Shown: positions 63,721 through 64,000 of the stretch, piece after piece
How the letters are laid out: the number at the start of each line of letters is the position of its first letter
Position numbering within the stretch: the stretch's first letter is position 1
Assembly (NCBI RefSeq): GCF_000972785.3
Contig: NZ_CP011253.3
Span: 3,224,001-3,288,000, forward strand
Length of the DNA stretch: 64,000 bases
Direction: 5' to 3'
Origin: Pandoraea oxalativorans
GTDB lineage: Bacteria; Pseudomonadota; Gammaproteobacteria; Burkholderiales; Burkholderiaceae
Translations under genes and position numbers: made by a program
The notes under the pieces: generated by a model
Seen by the model: only the letters and a program-made list of their open reading frames with translations
Database searches by the model: none
What the model was told of the DNA's origin: nothing

Positions 63721-64000
63721 GGTCACTACCTTCGGACGCTCGCGCGTCGCATGAAATGCAATTGCATCGAACAGTAGCGAGCCAAATTGCATGTCGCAAG
63801 ATAACGATTCCATGAAATGAGATAAATTTTCAGCTTATTCCGTTTAATGGAATGTTTCACGGATGGGCAACGCCTTTCGTTTCGCGTCAACGTCTCGGGA
63901 TAATCCCTAACTTATGCCGAATATTGATTATTTTTGCGGGTTTCGACGCATCGCAGTAGTTTTCAAGATGTAGCGGCTTACGCTAGTATTTCACTTGACG
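63721..64000. promoter_or_regulatory. Upstream region of the transporter/oxidase operon with palindromes
   Basis: No gene is visible to the window end. It contains the perfect 12-base palindrome ATGCAATTGCAT (63756-63767), a further ATTGCAT copy at 63786-63792 and an inverted repeat ATTCC-GTTTAAT-GGAAT (63837-63853). These are candidate operators for a regulator encoded beyond the window. The stretch is AT-rich, as expected for a promoter. Confidence 0.6.

Overview
The window is high-GC, densely coded DNA from a betaproteobacterium, most likely family Burkholderiaceae (Pandoraea/Burkholderia-like). The main grounds are the sucA-sucB-lpdA-zapE order, an E. coli-type gshA, DUF2968 and DUF2147 proteins, a DUF934/sulfite reductase pair and a Burkholderiales-style Flp/Tad locus. 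The genus is an inference from family memory, not from a search. I see no insertion sequence, CRISPR array, rRNA or prophage. There is one tRNA (Pro, GGG).

Layout. 1-2.9 kb: 5' part of kup (potassium uptake, cut by the window edge) and a periplasmic DUF2968 protein. 3.3-18.0 kb: a complete-looking Flp/Tad pilus locus, all on the minus strand, reading from two Flp pilins through tadV, tadE, rcpC/cpaB, rcpA/cpaC, tadZ, tadA, tadB, tadC, tadD, a DUF3613 gene and tadG to a sigma-54 enhancer-binding regulator. 18.0-19.0 kb: a 1-kb AT-richer divergent spacer with two near-consensus sigma-54 promoters, both pointing right, and a GTTAC/GTAAC repeat cluster. 19.0-24.8 kb: a rightward group of a small frame-disrupted ORF, three paralogous repetitive Gly/Ser/Thr-rich lipoproteins and a MarR regulator. 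I consider 18-25 kb, together with the sigma-54 regulator at 3.3 kb, the best candidate for an undescribed system: a sigma-54-controlled family of repetitive outer-surface lipoproteins coupled to the Tad pilus.

25-29 kb holds a GxSxG lipase-like protein of possible effector type, two tandem DUF2147 proteins, a DUF2939 protein and a small proline-rich secreted protein. 29-36 kb is the 2-oxoglutarate dehydrogenase operon (sucA, sucB, lpdA) followed by zapE. 36.7-44.2 kb: a lipoprotein, a chemoreceptor, a TPR protein, a LysE-type exporter, PBP1A and the AzlCD branched-chain amino acid exporter. 44.3-50.3 kb: gshA, a TauE/SafE permease, an acyl-CoA synthetase, tRNA-Pro and small hypothetical genes. 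50.4-53.7 kb: assimilatory sulfite reductase with an N-terminal DUF2849-like extension, DUF934 and two small proteins. 53.8-56.8 kb: a membrane diguanylate cyclase with an altered GGEAF signature, a DUF1275 membrane protein and a stand-alone BLUF photoreceptor. 56.7-63.7 kb: a minus-strand operon in which a PotABCD-type ABC importer flanks the three subunits of an HcnABC/opine-oxidase-like (D-hydroxyproline dehydrogenase-like) flavoenzyme. It looks like an uptake-and-oxidation pathway for an amino-acid-derived substrate.
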